In this document: positions 17,709 to 26,848 of the stretch, piece after piece | Layout: each line of letters begins with the position of its first letter | Position numbering within the stretch: the stretch's first letter is position 1 | Assembly: GCA_964549105.1 (NCBI GenBank) | Contig: CAZJTZ010000017.1 | Span: 1-64,000 of the forward strand | Source: Hydrogenedens sp964549105 | Lineage (GTDB): Bacteria > Hydrogenedentota > Hydrogenedentia > Hydrogenedentales > Hydrogenedentaceae | Reading direction: 5' to 3' | Length of the DNA stretch: 64,000 nt | Position numbers and translations under genes: made by a program | The notes under the pieces: model-generated | Seen by the model: the letters and a program-made list of their open reading frames with translations, nothing else | The model's database searches: none | Told to the model about the DNA's origin: nothing

Positions 17709-18696
17709 TCAAAACGATTCTTTTCTCTTTCATCATTGCTTTTGGAATGGGCGTATGGTCTCTATACACATATACATTCTTTACACACACTTGTAGATTT
17801 TTCAGAGTATTTAAGAATGAGTCTGGATTGCCAATAGCACAATATATATCTGCCTCCTTGTTCTTGAAACTATCCAGAGGTAAGGTTTGATTTGTATTGT
17901 GTTTCCGCCAGAATAAAGACTTATGATAGGTCCAACGAGTTTTTTTATCAGGATAATTCTGTTTAAAAAAATTTTTTAATGTCTCCAGTTTTTCTTTGGG
18001 AACCTGGTCGCAGTGTGAGACCCAAATTTCCGTGGCACGCGACATAGCGTTCAAAGGTTCTCGTAATATCCCTGCGGGAAAAATCAATCTGTTGCCCCAC
18101 GGATTCAGGGCACTTAATAAAAGTATATTTTCATTGCGAGCCAACATAAGATATTGATAAGCGTCATCGAGAATTATTACATCAAAATTCCTGTACTCTG
18201 CCCAGTTTACGGCATGCACGCGATTAGGATTTTTTATTACGGTAACTTCTGGCAAACGATATAAGATTAATGTCAACTCATCTCCTAAAACTTTGCAAGC
18301 CTCACCCCAGGAAAGAGTTTTTTCTTCAAATGGGTTCAATTCTTTTTCTGATGAATAAAATCGAGTTAAAACCTTTCCCTCTTTGTAGATACCTTCAACA
18401 ATGGCATGAGATTTTTTTGAACCATACCCCCGACTTATAACACATACCCTTTTGCTATTTACATTAATCTCTCTCTCTGCCCTTTCAATAACTGCTGGTG
18501 TCTTTCCTACCCCACCCACAGTAATCCCACCAAAACTGACTGTATATATTTTGGGCGTATAGGTATGCTGCTGAGAACGAATCCATATTCCCAATCTCTG
18601 AAAGTTGCTCAGAACCTTTAGAGAGGGTAATAGGATTTTTGGAGGACCTTTTGCACTATTAAGATATCTTTCCCACAAAGTAATACCCGTATTCAT
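17620..18696 (-). CDS. lpxK: Tetraacyldisaccharide 4'-kinase LpxK
   Basis: A 358-residue inner-membrane kinase that adds the 4'-phosphate to lipid A precursor. The P-loop is GGITVGGVGKTPAV, followed by CVISRGYGSK, ILDDAYQY (in place of the usual DDGFQH-type motif) and FPAGILREP. The N-terminal hydrophobic anchor is weak but the RLG...R segment is present. It shows that the organism makes lipid A and hence an outer membrane with LPS. No other lpx gene is in the window. The 3' end overlaps the convergent PfkB gene by 89 bases. Confidence 0.9.
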   Translation of the reverse strand: MNTGITLWERYLNSAKGPPKILLPSLKVLSNFQRLGIWIRSQQHTYTPKIYTVSFGGITVGGVGKTPAVIERAEREINVNSKRVCVISRGYGSKKSHAIVEGIYKEGKVLTRFYSSEKELNPFEEKTLSWGEACKVLGDELTLILYRLPEVTVIKNPNRVHAVNWAEYRNFDVIILDDAYQYLMLARNENILLLSALNPWGNRLIFPAGILREPLNAMSRATEIWVSHCDQVPKEKLETLKNFFKQNYPDKKTRWTYHKSLFWRKHNTNQTLPLDSFKNKEADIYCAIGNPDSFLNTLKNLQVCVKNVYVYRDHTPIPKAMMKEKRIVLTTEKNMLTLEEANVEVYALCIGLSDYSWD

Positions 18697-18769
18697 AAAT
18701 TTTATATTAATTCATTAAATAACACATTACCAAAATTCAACCCTGCTTCAAGAGCAGATATATACTAAA

Positions 18770-18797
18770 AAGTCCGGGAGTAAAACCTCCCGGACTT
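18770..18797 (-). terminator. Intrinsic terminator of ilvC
   Basis: An 11-bp perfect stem (AAGTCCGGGAG and CTCCCGGACTT) with a 6-base loop, lying 28 bases past the ilvC stop. On the minus strand it runs into a short T tract (CTTTTTAG). Confidence 0.85.
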
Positions 18798-18824
18798 ATA
18801 CTTCAAAAAACTAAAAGGAACGAA

Positions 18825-19922
18825 CTAATAATTTGTTCTTCCCTGAGTTCCCACATTAGATTTAATTTGTTTCGATGCAGGCTCTTTGGGACGTAATTCT
18901 CTGCATGCTTTACCCGCACGCCACATTTCACTGTTTGCCATTTCTGACAATTCTTTTTGCAGTTGTTCTTTATAATTTGGATTACCTAAGGACTTAAGCA
19001 CTCGCTTTGTTTCTGCACCTTCCTTTACGCGTTTGTAAAGTTCACGGAAGACAGGGAGGGTTGCTTTTTTAAATTTCGGTTTCCAATCCAGAGCACCGCG
19101 TTGAGCCGTAGCAGAACAGTTTTGATACATCCAGTCCATACCCTTTTCATCTACAAGCCGAATCAGACTCTGAGTCAGTTCTTCCACTGTTTCATTAAAA
19201 GCCTCACTGGGTGAATGTCCATGCTCACGCAAAGTTTGATATTGTGCTTCCATAATACCAGCCAGTGCGCCCATAAGCACACCCCTTTCACCAGTCAAAT
19301 CACTATAAACCTCATTCTCAAAGGTTGTCGGGAAAAGGAAACCCGAACCGATACCAATACCCACTGCGAGACAGCGTTCTAATGCTCTCCCTGTATAATC
19401 CTGAGCCACAGCAAAACTGGAATTAATGCCTGCACCACTTAAAAAGTTCCGACGGACCGAAGTGCCTGAACCTTTAGGTGCAACCATAATAACATCTACA
19501 AAATCTGGCGGAACAACTTTTGTCAGATTCTTATAGACGATAGAAAAGCCGTGAGAGAAATATAAAGCGTCTCCCGGTTTAAGGTGTTTCTTAACGGTAG
19601 GCCAGATTGCCTTTTGTGCAGCGTCAGAAACCAACAACTGAATGATAGTTCCTTTTTCACATGCCTCTTCTATATTGAACAGAGTTTTCCCTGGTTTCCA
19701 TCCATCTTTTACTGCCCGGTCCCAATCCGACTTAAATTCAGGAGCCTGTCCTATAATAACATTAAAACCATTATCACGAAGATTTAAACTTTGTGCAGGA
19801 CCTTGTACACCATATCCGATTACCGCAATTACTTCATTCTTCAAAACCTTTCTTGCTTTCGCCATTGGAAATTCTTTTCTCGTAATAATCTCTTCTTGTG
19901 TTCCACCAAAATCCATAAGCAT
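18825..19922 (-). CDS. ilvC: Ketol-acid reductoisomerase
   Basis: A 365-residue NADPH- and Mg-dependent enzyme of branched-chain amino-acid synthesis that converts acetolactate or acetohydroxybutyrate to dihydroxyacids. Seen motifs: the Rossmann IGYGVQGPAQSLNLRDNG, a PKGSGTSVRR segment, and the metal-site region SDLTGERGVLMGALAGIME with E..R...E spacing. The sequence is closer to the eukaryote/Bacteroidota-like class with a variant nucleotide motif (GQAPEFKSDWDRA). It stands alone, without ilvB/ilvH/leu genes nearby, and ends at a strong terminator. Confidence 0.93.
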   Translation of the reverse strand: MLMDFGGTQEEIITRKEFPMAKARKVLKNEVIAVIGYGVQGPAQSLNLRDNGFNVIIGQAPEFKSDWDRAVKDGWKPGKTLFNIEEACEKGTIIQLLVSDAAQKAIWPTVKKHLKPGDALYFSHGFSIVYKNLTKVVPPDFVDVIMVAPKGSGTSVRRNFLSGAGINSSFAVAQDYTGRALERCLAVGIGIGSGFLFPTTFENEVYSDLTGERGVLMGALAGIMEAQYQTLREHGHSPSEAFNETVEELTQSLIRLVDEKGMDWMYQNCSATAQRGALDWKPKFKKATLPVFRELYKRVKEGAETKRVLKSLGNPNYKEQLQKELSEMANSEMWRAGKACRELRPKEPASKQIKSNVGTQGRTNY

Positions 19923-20058
19923 TGCGATACTCCTTCTTTAAAAGTTAAAGTTTATTCATTTTGTTCATAAAGTAATTTTACATCGTATAAATATAGAACA
20001 TTATAATTATAATATTCTATCGCTTATAAACATTGAATTACAAAATTAAAGTTTTTTT

Positions 20059-21222
20059 ATGAATCATTCCTTGCCCTCTGAAAATATATCTGTGATAGTA
20101 GATACGACTCCTTTGTGTGGCGAAAAAACGGGAATCGGAAACTATGTCCATTATCTCCTTAAATTTTTGTTAAGTAATAAGTTTAATCTAAGCATGCAGG
20201 GAGTTTCTTTCGGCTTACACAAATTTCAAAAAGATTCTTTGGAGATAGTTCAGCAGTTAAAGCACAATACTCGTCTTCCAATTCCTGTAAGGATTTTGAA
20301 TCAATGGTGGAGATATTTTGATTTTCCAAAAATAGACAATTTAATTTCAGGTGTTAATATTCTTCATTTTACTAATTACTATCTCCCTCCTATACATTCT
20401 GCAAGAACAGTTCTCTCTGTATACGACCTATCTTTTTTGACAACTCCTCAATGGGTAAGCCCCCAGATTACAAATCTGTTTAAGCCTACCATTGCTCGTT
20501 CTGTTCAAAGGGCAACACGGATTATTACTTGTTCTGAAAAAAGCAAAAAGGACATAGAAAAATATTTAAATGTTCCCGGAGAAAAAATATCTGTGGCATA
20601 TCCGGGTATTGATAAAACAATTTTTCATCCAGAGGAATGGGAAGAAGCACAAGATTATATACAGAAACACTACAATGTAAAAGTGCCCTTTCTTCTGTTT
20701 GTTGGCACAATTGAAGAGAGAAAGAATGTTATAGGCTTATTAAACATGTTTGAAAAAATATACAAACAAATTCCGCACTCTCTTGTGTTGATTGGTAAAA
20801 AAGGATTTAAGTCAGATGAAATCTTTTTAAAAATACAAACGATGGAAAGTAAAGATAGAGTATTTTATTTAGACTATATTCAAGACCATTCCGAATTAAG
20901 ATGGTTTTACAACGCTGCGGATTTGTTCGTTTTCCCAAGTTTTGAAGAAGGTTTTGGAATTCCACCTCTTGAAGCAATGGCTTGTGGATGTCCCGTAATG
21001 GTCTCAAATCAAGGTGCTTTGCCTGAAGTGGTAGGTCCCTCAGGTATACAAATCTCTCCTGACGATATGGATACCTTTTCAACCACAATTCTTGAAATAC
21101 TGAACAATGCAGAAATAAGTGCAAAACTTAAAAAGGAAGGGACGATACAATCAAATAAGTTTACATGGGACAAAACCGCAAAGGTTCACTATGAAATTTA
21201 TAAAGAGTTGGCAGAACTATGA
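20059..21222 (+). CDS. Glycosyltransferase, GT4 type
   Basis: A 387-residue GT-B fold glycosyltransferase (family 1/GT4). The donor-binding C-terminal half has LFVGTIEERKNV and the E-x7-E motif FEEGFGIPPLEAMACGCPV. The acceptor-binding N-terminal half is typical of enzymes building cell-surface polysaccharides. No clear ribosome-binding site precedes the ATG. It overlaps the next glycosyltransferase by 4 bases (ATGA), so the two are coupled. Confidence 0.88.
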   Translation: MNHSLPSENISVIVDTTPLCGEKTGIGNYVHYLLKFLLSNKFNLSMQGVSFGLHKFQKDSLEIVQQLKHNTRLPIPVRILNQWWRYFDFPKIDNLISGVNILHFTNYYLPPIHSARTVLSVYDLSFLTTPQWVSPQITNLFKPTIARSVQRATRIITCSEKSKKDIEKYLNVPGEKISVAYPGIDKTIFHPEEWEEAQDYIQKHYNVKVPFLLFVGTIEERKNVIGLLNMFEKIYKQIPHSLVLIGKKGFKSDEIFLKIQTMESKDRVFYLDYIQDHSELRWFYNAADLFVFPSFEEGFGIPPLEAMACGCPVMVSNQGALPEVVGPSGIQISPDDMDTFSTTILEILNNAEISAKLKKEGTIQSNKFTWDKTAKVHYEIYKELAEL

Positions 21223-22322
21223 TTCGCATTTTAATAAATGGAATTCAAATAGGTAATTTAAGTGGCACAGGAAGGTATACAGAAGAACTGATAAAGGCTC
21301 TGCTGGAACTTCCTGAGGAATTAAAGATTTATCTTTCTGCTTCCAAGCCATTTATTTCTTCAAGTGATAAATTACAAATTTTACCCTTCCCCCATAGCAA
21401 ATATTTGACACAACTTTTGCAACCCTATTTGCTTAAAAAACATGTAAAACAATGTCAACCAGATTTGCTCCATTATCCTGCTTCGTATGGATATAAAGTA
21501 GGTAGTACCCCTAATATCACTACAATCCACGACCTTGCCTTCCTTGAAAATCCTGACTGGTTTCCACCGCATTATCGTTGGTTCTATACAAAAAAGGTTT
21601 ACGATTCTGTCCAATTTTCTAAAAGGATTATTACGGATTCCAACTTTTCTGCACAGCAATTGCAAAGACATTATAATATGAGTCCTGAACAAATAGATGT
21701 GATTTATCTCGGGGCTAGTAATCAATTTAAGCCCTCTGAACAGGAACAGATAAATACAATTAAAAATAAATACAAACTACCCAATAAATACATGCTGTAT
21801 ATGGGGACTTTTGAACCACGGAAGAATATACCCAACCTCATTACGGCATGGTCAAATATTGCACATAAGATTGAGCATGACCTTGTCCTCGTAGGAAGGA
21901 AAGGCTGGAATGTAGGAAAAATAGACGAGAGTATCCAGAAGTCGAATTTTAAGGACCGTATCCACAGATTGGGTTATATTTATGATGAAGATTTGCCTGT
22001 TATTATAAGTGGTGCAGATTTATTTGCTTATATAAGTTTCTATGAAGGTTTTGGATTGCCACCCCTCGAAGCAATGAGGTGTCAGGTTCCTGTGCTTGCT
22101 TCCAACTCTGGAAGTATGCCAGAAATACTTGACGACAATGCCATGCTGGTCAATCCAGAAGATATTCAAGAAATTTCTGAAGGTTTATATCTGCTTTGTG
22201 AGGATACCGTATTGAGGGAAAAACTTGCATATAAAGGATTTATTCATGCACAATCTTTCACATGGGAACGCACAGCAAAAGAAACACTGACGGTATATAA
22301 AAAGTGTTTGAATGAACCTTAA
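21219..22322 (+). CDS. Glycosyltransferase, GT4 type
   Basis: A 367-residue GT4 glycosyltransferase, paralogous in layout to the gene before it: NGIQIGNLSGTGRYTEEL at the start, YMGTFEPRKNIPNLITAW and FYEGFGLPPLEAMRCQVPV at the donor site. Substrates are unknown; with the preceding gene and lpxK in the region, a role in LPS or exopolysaccharide assembly is plausible. Confidence 0.88.
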   Translation: MIRILINGIQIGNLSGTGRYTEELIKALLELPEELKIYLSASKPFISSSDKLQILPFPHSKYLTQLLQPYLLKKHVKQCQPDLLHYPASYGYKVGSTPNITTIHDLAFLENPDWFPPHYRWFYTKKVYDSVQFSKRIITDSNFSAQQLQRHYNMSPEQIDVIYLGASNQFKPSEQEQINTIKNKYKLPNKYMLYMGTFEPRKNIPNLITAWSNIAHKIEHDLVLVGRKGWNVGKIDESIQKSNFKDRIHRLGYIYDEDLPVIISGADLFAYISFYEGFGLPPLEAMRCQVPVLASNSGSMPEILDDNAMLVNPEDIQEISEGLYLLCEDTVLREKLAYKGFIHAQSFTWERTAKETLTVYKKCLNEP

Positions 22323-22335
22323 TGAGGTTTAACCA

Positions 22336-22572
22336 ATGAATCTACTTGCAAAATATTTCTTTATATTTGGCATGATATTCATCATAATTGGTGGTGTGAT
22401 ATGGCTATCAAGTTTTCTGCCCTTCAGGTTAGGTAAACTACCCGGCGATATATATATTGGAGGCGAAAAGGGTGGTTTTTATTTTCCAATCGTGACCTGT
22501 CTAATTTTGAGTTTATTGCTAACAGTCGTCATCAATCTTATCTTTTTACTGTTTAGTCTATTTAACCGTTGA
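22336..22572 (+). CDS. DUF2905 small membrane protein
   Basis: A 78-residue protein with two transmembrane helices (residues 6-28 and 49-74) and the DUF2905 signature LGKLPGDIYIGGEKGGFYFP between them. The function of this family is unknown. It starts 13 bases after the second glycosyltransferase and its end overlaps the convergent HAD gene by 15 bases. Confidence 0.8.
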   Translation: MNLLAKYFFIFGMIFIIIGGVIWLSSFLPFRLGKLPGDIYIGGEKGGFYFPIVTCLILSLLLTVVINLIFLLFSLFNR

Positions 22573-23241
22573 ACACTTTTCGTTATTATTTTCTTTCTTC
22601 AACAGTTCGATTGAAAATTTACCTAAATCAGATAGAACCAGGTCTGCCGGTGAAACATCCTGTTTGGGACGGTCATCTCTTGCTAAAGCCACGCAAATCA
22701 TTCCTGCTGCCTTTGCCGCTTTGACGCCCACAGTGGAATCTTCAAATACAACGCAATTTTCTGGTTTTACATGAAGCATTTCAGCCGCTTTCAAAAATCC
22801 TGCAGGATGAGGTTTGCCAGGGTAGTAATCTTCTTTACCAAGATATAAGGTGACATACTTTTCTATTTCCAACCGTCGAATAGCCTCTTCAATATCTTTC
22901 CGATAGGAACCTGAGACTATCACACATTGATAGTCCCGAGATAAATCCTTTAATAATTTAATTGAACCTGGAATGGCTAATGGCATTTTTTCCGCATACT
23001 CATTAAAATAAGGATAAACCCTTTCAATAAAATTCGGTATCTCCTCTTTTAATTCTGGATAATTTCTTTCCAGTTCGTCATAAATATATTCCCAGGGGTT
23101 TCCATACACTAAATCTACGGCAGACTCATAACTGAACGGAATCCCTTTATTCAATAAATATTTGTGAACAGCATAAACCCAGATAATCTCTGAGTCCATC
23201 AGAGTTCCATCTAAATCAAAAATAAATACTTTTATATCCAT
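22558..23241 (-). CDS. HAD-family phosphatase/phosphoglucomutase-like protein
   Basis: A 227-residue HAD hydrolase with motif I FDLDGTLMDSE, motif II VSGSYR, Lys in GKPHPAGFLKAAEM and motif IV VVFEDSTVGVKAAKAAG. The subclass I cap, DGTLMDSE and the EDS motif fit the beta-phosphoglucomutase/2-deoxyglucose-6-phosphatase group; the substrate is not decided by sequence. It follows priA by 29 bases on the same strand. Confidence 0.85.
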   Translation of the reverse strand: MDIKVFIFDLDGTLMDSEIIWVYAVHKYLLNKGIPFSYESAVDLVYGNPWEYIYDELERNYPELKEEIPNFIERVYPYFNEYAEKMPLAIPGSIKLLKDLSRDYQCVIVSGSYRKDIEEAIRRLEIEKYVTLYLGKEDYYPGKPHPAGFLKAAEMLHVKPENCVVFEDSTVGVKAAKAAGMICVALARDDRPKQDVSPADLVLSDLGKFSIELLKKENNNEKCSTVK

Positions 23242-23270
23242 GCTTTTCCCTTCTTAAATTTATTAAAATT

Positions 23271-25739
23271 TTAATATATTTCGTACGGGTCTACATCAAT
23301 TTGGAGTGTCAATTTATTACTTGTTTTTTTCGTCTGAAAATGGTTGTTAATATCTCTTGCAATTCTGTTTATCGTCTTTGTGGCTTTTCCTAGTAAAGCG
23401 AACTGCCAACGATATTTGTTCTGGACCCTTCGTATCACCCCGGAAGCAGGACCCAATACGCTACATTCACTCCTATTTTGACTCAAACTGTTTCGAGCAT
23501 ATCGAACAAGGAGATACGCCATATCACGAGCCTCCTTTTCATCTTCCGATTCTATGCCAAATTGAATCATCCGATTGTAAGGGGGATAACCCATTGCTCT
23601 GCGATTTCTCAATTCATATTCTATAAACATTTGGTAATCGTGATTTTGAACGGTCTTAATTACATAATGTCCTGGCATAAAGGTTTGAATCACAACTTCT
23701 CCTGGTATTTCTCTTCTTCCCGAACGACCGGCTACTTGCATTAACAGTTGGAACACAAATTCAGAGGAACGAAAATTGGGTAGGGTTAAACCTATATCGG
23801 CATTTAGAACGCCTACCAGGGTTACATTAGGATAATCGTGCCCTTTTGCTATCATCTGAGTACCGATAAGAATATCTATCTTCTGTTCACCAAATTTTTT
23901 TAGAATAGAATATCCTCTATTTTTTGAGGCTGTAACATCTGTATCCATTCTTGAAATAGAGGCTTCGGGAAAATATTGGATTAACAAATCTTCTATCCTC
24001 TGTGTGCCAACCCCTAACAATATCAGCGGGGTCGTTCCACATTCCTCACATTGGATAGGTCTTTGCTGTTTGTAATTGCAATAATGGCAACGAACTGTCC
24101 CATCGTTTCTGTGATAGTTCAAACTTGTATGACAATTGGGGCAGGACACAATCCAGCCACAAGAAGGACACAACATAACAGGTGCAAAGCCCCGACGATT
24201 AATAAGTAACATTACCTGTTCATGCCGTTTCAGTTTTTCCTGTATTTTTTCTCTTAATATGCTAGAAAGAATAACATCGGCAGATGACTTTTCTGTTTCC
24301 AATTTCAAGTCAACAATATGAATTGTAGGGAGGGAGCCCGAAGCAACTCTCTGGGGCAATTTTAGCAACTGATATTTTGAATCTAAAGCGTGGACATACG
24401 ATTCAAGGGAAGGTGTGGCTGAACCTAATATACACACGGCTGAATTGATTTGTGCACGCATCACAGCAACATCCCGGGCATGGTAGCGGGGTGTTTCTTC
24501 TTGCTTGTATGTATGCTCGTGTTCTTCATCTACGATAATTAATCCTAAATTTTGAAACGGTGCAAATATAGCCGAACGAACACCTATTACAACGCTTACA
24601 CGACCCTCTTTTATCTTTATCCATTCATCAAATCTTTCTCTATCACTTAATCCGCTATGTAATATGGCTACTTGTTCTTTAAACCTGGAATATAGTCTTG
24701 AAACGGTCTGTGGCGTTAATGCAATTTCTGGGACAAGGAATAAAGATTGATAACCCCTGTCCATGGCTGTTTGGATTGCCCGTAAATACACTTCTGTCTT
24801 GCCGGAACCCGTAACCCCAAAAAGTAGGAAAGTTTTGAATTGGTGCTGGCAAAGGGTATTAGAAATATCTTTTACTGCAATTTCTTGTTCATCTGTAAGC
24901 GTTATATCCTGTGTATTTTCCAACGATTCTATATATTGATATAGTCTCGGTGTTCGTAAAACCTCCTTTTCTACTAACTCTATCCAACCCTTCTTTTGTA
25001 GACTTAATACCGTACTTTTTGTTATTTGCTGCTTTTTAAGCAAATCTGAAAGCGGGTACTCCTCTCCTTTATGCAACAGTGATAGATATGTCTTTACCTG
25101 TTGAGGCGATTTTTTCTGCCATACTAAAATTTCTTCTTGCGAAATTGTTTTATCTTTTTTAAGTCTGACCCACAGTTCTTTCTTTATCTTTTCTCTAAGT
25201 TTTATAGGCTCAAATATAAGTTTTAATGTTCCTTCTTTTACAAGGGCTAAAATCTCCTTTTCTATCTCCTGTCCTTTAAATTTTTTCTTTAACTCCTTTA
25301 ATTCTGATGGCTGATTTTCAAGTGCCTCCATAATTTGTTGTGGAAGACTGCCAGGCAAATACTCACTCTTTGCTTCGGGATTTACTATATATTTTGGTTT
25401 TCCAAGGGTGCGAAGAAATTTAGGCACGGCGATTTGAAATGCTAAACCCAGAGGGGATATATAATAATCTGAAATCCAGCGACATAGTTTTATCATTTCC
25501 CCATTAACAATAATCTCTTTATCGGGTATATCAATAATTTCTTTTAACTCTTTTGTAACATCCTCTTTCTGTTCAGATACATTCCGGACATCAATAACAA
25601 TACCTACTTCAATAGAGTTTCTAACAGGAACAACCACACGCACACCCACAGACACTTTTGACTGAAGATGTTCTGGAACACTATAACTCAAAAAATTTTC
25701 AATAGGTAAAAATACAACTACATCTACTATCATAGACAC
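23271..25739 (-). CDS. priA: Primosomal protein N' (replication restart helicase PriA)
   Basis: An 822-residue PriA, which reloads the replicative helicase at stalled forks. The N-terminal DNA-binding domain is followed by helicase motifs GVTGSGKTEVYLRAI (Walker A), VDEEHEHTYKQ (DEEH), ILGSATPSLES and QVAGRSGRREIPG, and by two zinc sites: CPSCGWIVSCPNC and CHYCNYKQQRPIQCEEC. The start may be GTG at 25739 or ATG at 25733; neither has a clear ribosome-binding site. The HAD gene downstream is probably co-transcribed. Confidence 0.93.
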   Translation of the reverse strand: MSMIVDVVVFLPIENFLSYSVPEHLQSKVSVGVRVVVPVRNSIEVGIVIDVRNVSEQKEDVTKELKEIIDIPDKEIIVNGEMIKLCRWISDYYISPLGLAFQIAVPKFLRTLGKPKYIVNPEAKSEYLPGSLPQQIMEALENQPSELKELKKKFKGQEIEKEILALVKEGTLKLIFEPIKLREKIKKELWVRLKKDKTISQEEILVWQKKSPQQVKTYLSLLHKGEEYPLSDLLKKQQITKSTVLSLQKKGWIELVEKEVLRTPRLYQYIESLENTQDITLTDEQEIAVKDISNTLCQHQFKTFLLFGVTGSGKTEVYLRAIQTAMDRGYQSLFLVPEIALTPQTVSRLYSRFKEQVAILHSGLSDRERFDEWIKIKEGRVSVVIGVRSAIFAPFQNLGLIIVDEEHEHTYKQEETPRYHARDVAVMRAQINSAVCILGSATPSLESYVHALDSKYQLLKLPQRVASGSLPTIHIVDLKLETEKSSADVILSSILREKIQEKLKRHEQVMLLINRRGFAPVMLCPSCGWIVSCPNCHTSLNYHRNDGTVRCHYCNYKQQRPIQCEECGTTPLILLGVGTQRIEDLLIQYFPEASISRMDTDVTASKNRGYSILKKFGEQKIDILIGTQMIAKGHDYPNVTLVGVLNADIGLTLPNFRSSEFVFQLLMQVAGRSGRREIPGEVVIQTFMPGHYVIKTVQNHDYQMFIEYELRNRRAMGYPPYNRMIQFGIESEDEKEARDMAYLLVRYARNSLSQNRSECSVLGPASGVIRRVQNKYRWQFALLGKATKTINRIARDINNHFQTKKTSNKLTLQIDVDPYEIY

Positions 25740-25840
25740 ATCACCGCTACATGGATATCATTTAAGTTTAGAGATAAAAGAAAGCATTATTATAGTAAAT
25801 TTTACTTCTTTTCTCTAAAATATTTGGGGAAGGGCTATTA

Positions 25841-25882
25841 TAGAGGGTGTTTAAAAGAAACTGACCCCTTTGTTGTTAGCGA
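25841..25882. repeat. Dispersed repeat, copy 2
   Basis: Matches 9771-9812 in order and spacing (GGGTGTTT, AACTGACCCCT). It is followed by CAGGGGCTGTTTAAA, a partial inverted echo of its own left end. Confidence 0.5.
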
Positions 25883-25911
25883 GACAGGGGCTGTTTAAAA
25901 AGTCTGAAAAA

Positions 25912-25936
25912 GTAGGGGAGTATTGCGATACGCCCT
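25912..25936. repeat. Degenerate REP hairpin
   Basis: Begins GTAGGGG and ends with GATACGCCCT, resembling one half of the REPIN units at 9.2-9.6 kb with GTAT/ATAC stem bases kept. It is a single hairpin without an inverted partner. Confidence 0.5.
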
Positions 25937-26015
25937 CTTTTTATTACTCTTTCAACAAGGTAGCGATAGAAAAGAATATGACATTTATAAAAGGACAAAT
26001 CGTAAGAGGTTTTAA

Positions 26016-26052
26016 AAGATACCGCGAGCGTCCACACTCGCGGAAGTATCTT
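26016..26052. repeat. Strong GC-rich hairpin
   Basis: CCGCGAG (26022-26028) pairs with CTCGCGG (26037-26043). The stem is extended by AAGATA (26016-26021) with TATCTT (26047-26052) across a 3-base bulge, giving 13 paired bases. No T tract follows on either strand, so it is more like a REP-type palindrome than a terminator. Confidence 0.5.
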
Positions 26053-26375
26053 GAAAGCAGGCTTTGATATTCATATTCTTACCGATGTAAATTATCCTCT
26101 TAAAACCCGACCGAGTAGCAACTCTAACTCTATTCTTATGCTAAATTGTCGTAATAACTAAAAACCTATCTTTCAGATATCTCTTCATATCAGTTAATTT
26201 GTGGGAAGTTAGAGACAAATTTTTCTATATGTGTCTTTCTTTATTTCAACAGTATGAGAATGCAATTGTATAAAATGTTACGCAAAAAAGCAATATACTG
26301 CTTTGAGTTCAAACTTTTGATTTTCTTCCACCCATTGTAGTATAAAGTAGTATAAAAGGTAAGAATTTTGGCTGA

Positions 26376-26464
26376 GGAGAGATGGCCGAGTGGTTGAAGG
26401 CGGCGGCCTCGAAAGCCGTTGTGCCGGTTTTCTGGCACCGTGGGTTCGAATCCCACTCTCTCCG
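26376..26464 (+). tRNA. tRNA-Ser (anticodon CGA)
   Basis: An 89-base class II tRNA. The acceptor stem GGAGAGA pairs with TCTCTCC (26457-26463) and G is the discriminator. The anticodon loop CTCGAAA gives CGA, reading UCG codons. A long variable arm follows (GCCGGTTTTCTGGCACC), then the T loop GGTTCGAATCC. CCA is not encoded. It stands alone between repeats and the Fic module. Confidence 0.95.
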
Positions 26465-26691
26465 CTCTATATATATTCTATGCTCTATGTTATATTTTCT
26501 TTTTTACCTTTCCCAAAGTAGAAATATCATATATACCATACTTTGTCCCTACTTAACACATACTATCCCGCTTATATTTATAGTAATTTCGTACAGACTT
26601 GCTTTTGTTTGTATAGGCAACTGAAATATTGAGTAAAAACTACTATTTATATTCTCAACTAACCGTTTAATAATTATTTTGAAATGTCCAA

Positions 26692-26848
26692 TTGTTAAAT
26701 GTTATATTTAGAAAATGTTAAATGTTTAGTTCTTTATAAATTTACAATGTGCCCTATAATTCACTATAATATGATATATAATGTTAAATGTTGGAAACTA
26801 TGACTGCAAATTTTAGACATACTGATTTACATTTAGTAGAACCCCCAT
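26692..26848. repeat. 157-bp direct repeat, left copy
   Basis: Aligned without gaps to 29235-29391 at a constant offset of 2543 bases. It spans the upstream region, the promoter, and the first 16 codons of the Fic gene. I count roughly ten substitutions, nearly all upstream of the ATG. Confidence 0.9.
26741..26770 (+). promoter_or_regulatory. Promoter of the Fic gene
   Basis: TTTACA at 26741-26746 and TATAAT at 26765-26770 with 18-base spacing, about 30 bases before the ATG at 26800. The right repeat copy keeps TTTACA but has TATGAT. Confidence 0.55.

Larger units (their letters stand above)
25740..26375. other. Repeat-containing gap between priA and tRNA-Ser
   Basis: About 640 bases without a supported gene. 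It holds the second copy of the dispersed repeat, a degenerate REP hairpin and a long GC-rich hairpin (all listed). A 65-codon frame at 25870-26067 runs across these repeats and has no ribosome-binding site. Confidence 0.6.

Noticed and set aside
26241..26624. Open frames of 71 and 80 codons around the tRNA-Ser gene
   Set aside because: Both read through the tRNA gene, and the peptide starting MAEWLKAAASKAVVPVFWHR is a common artefact of translated tRNA-Ser.
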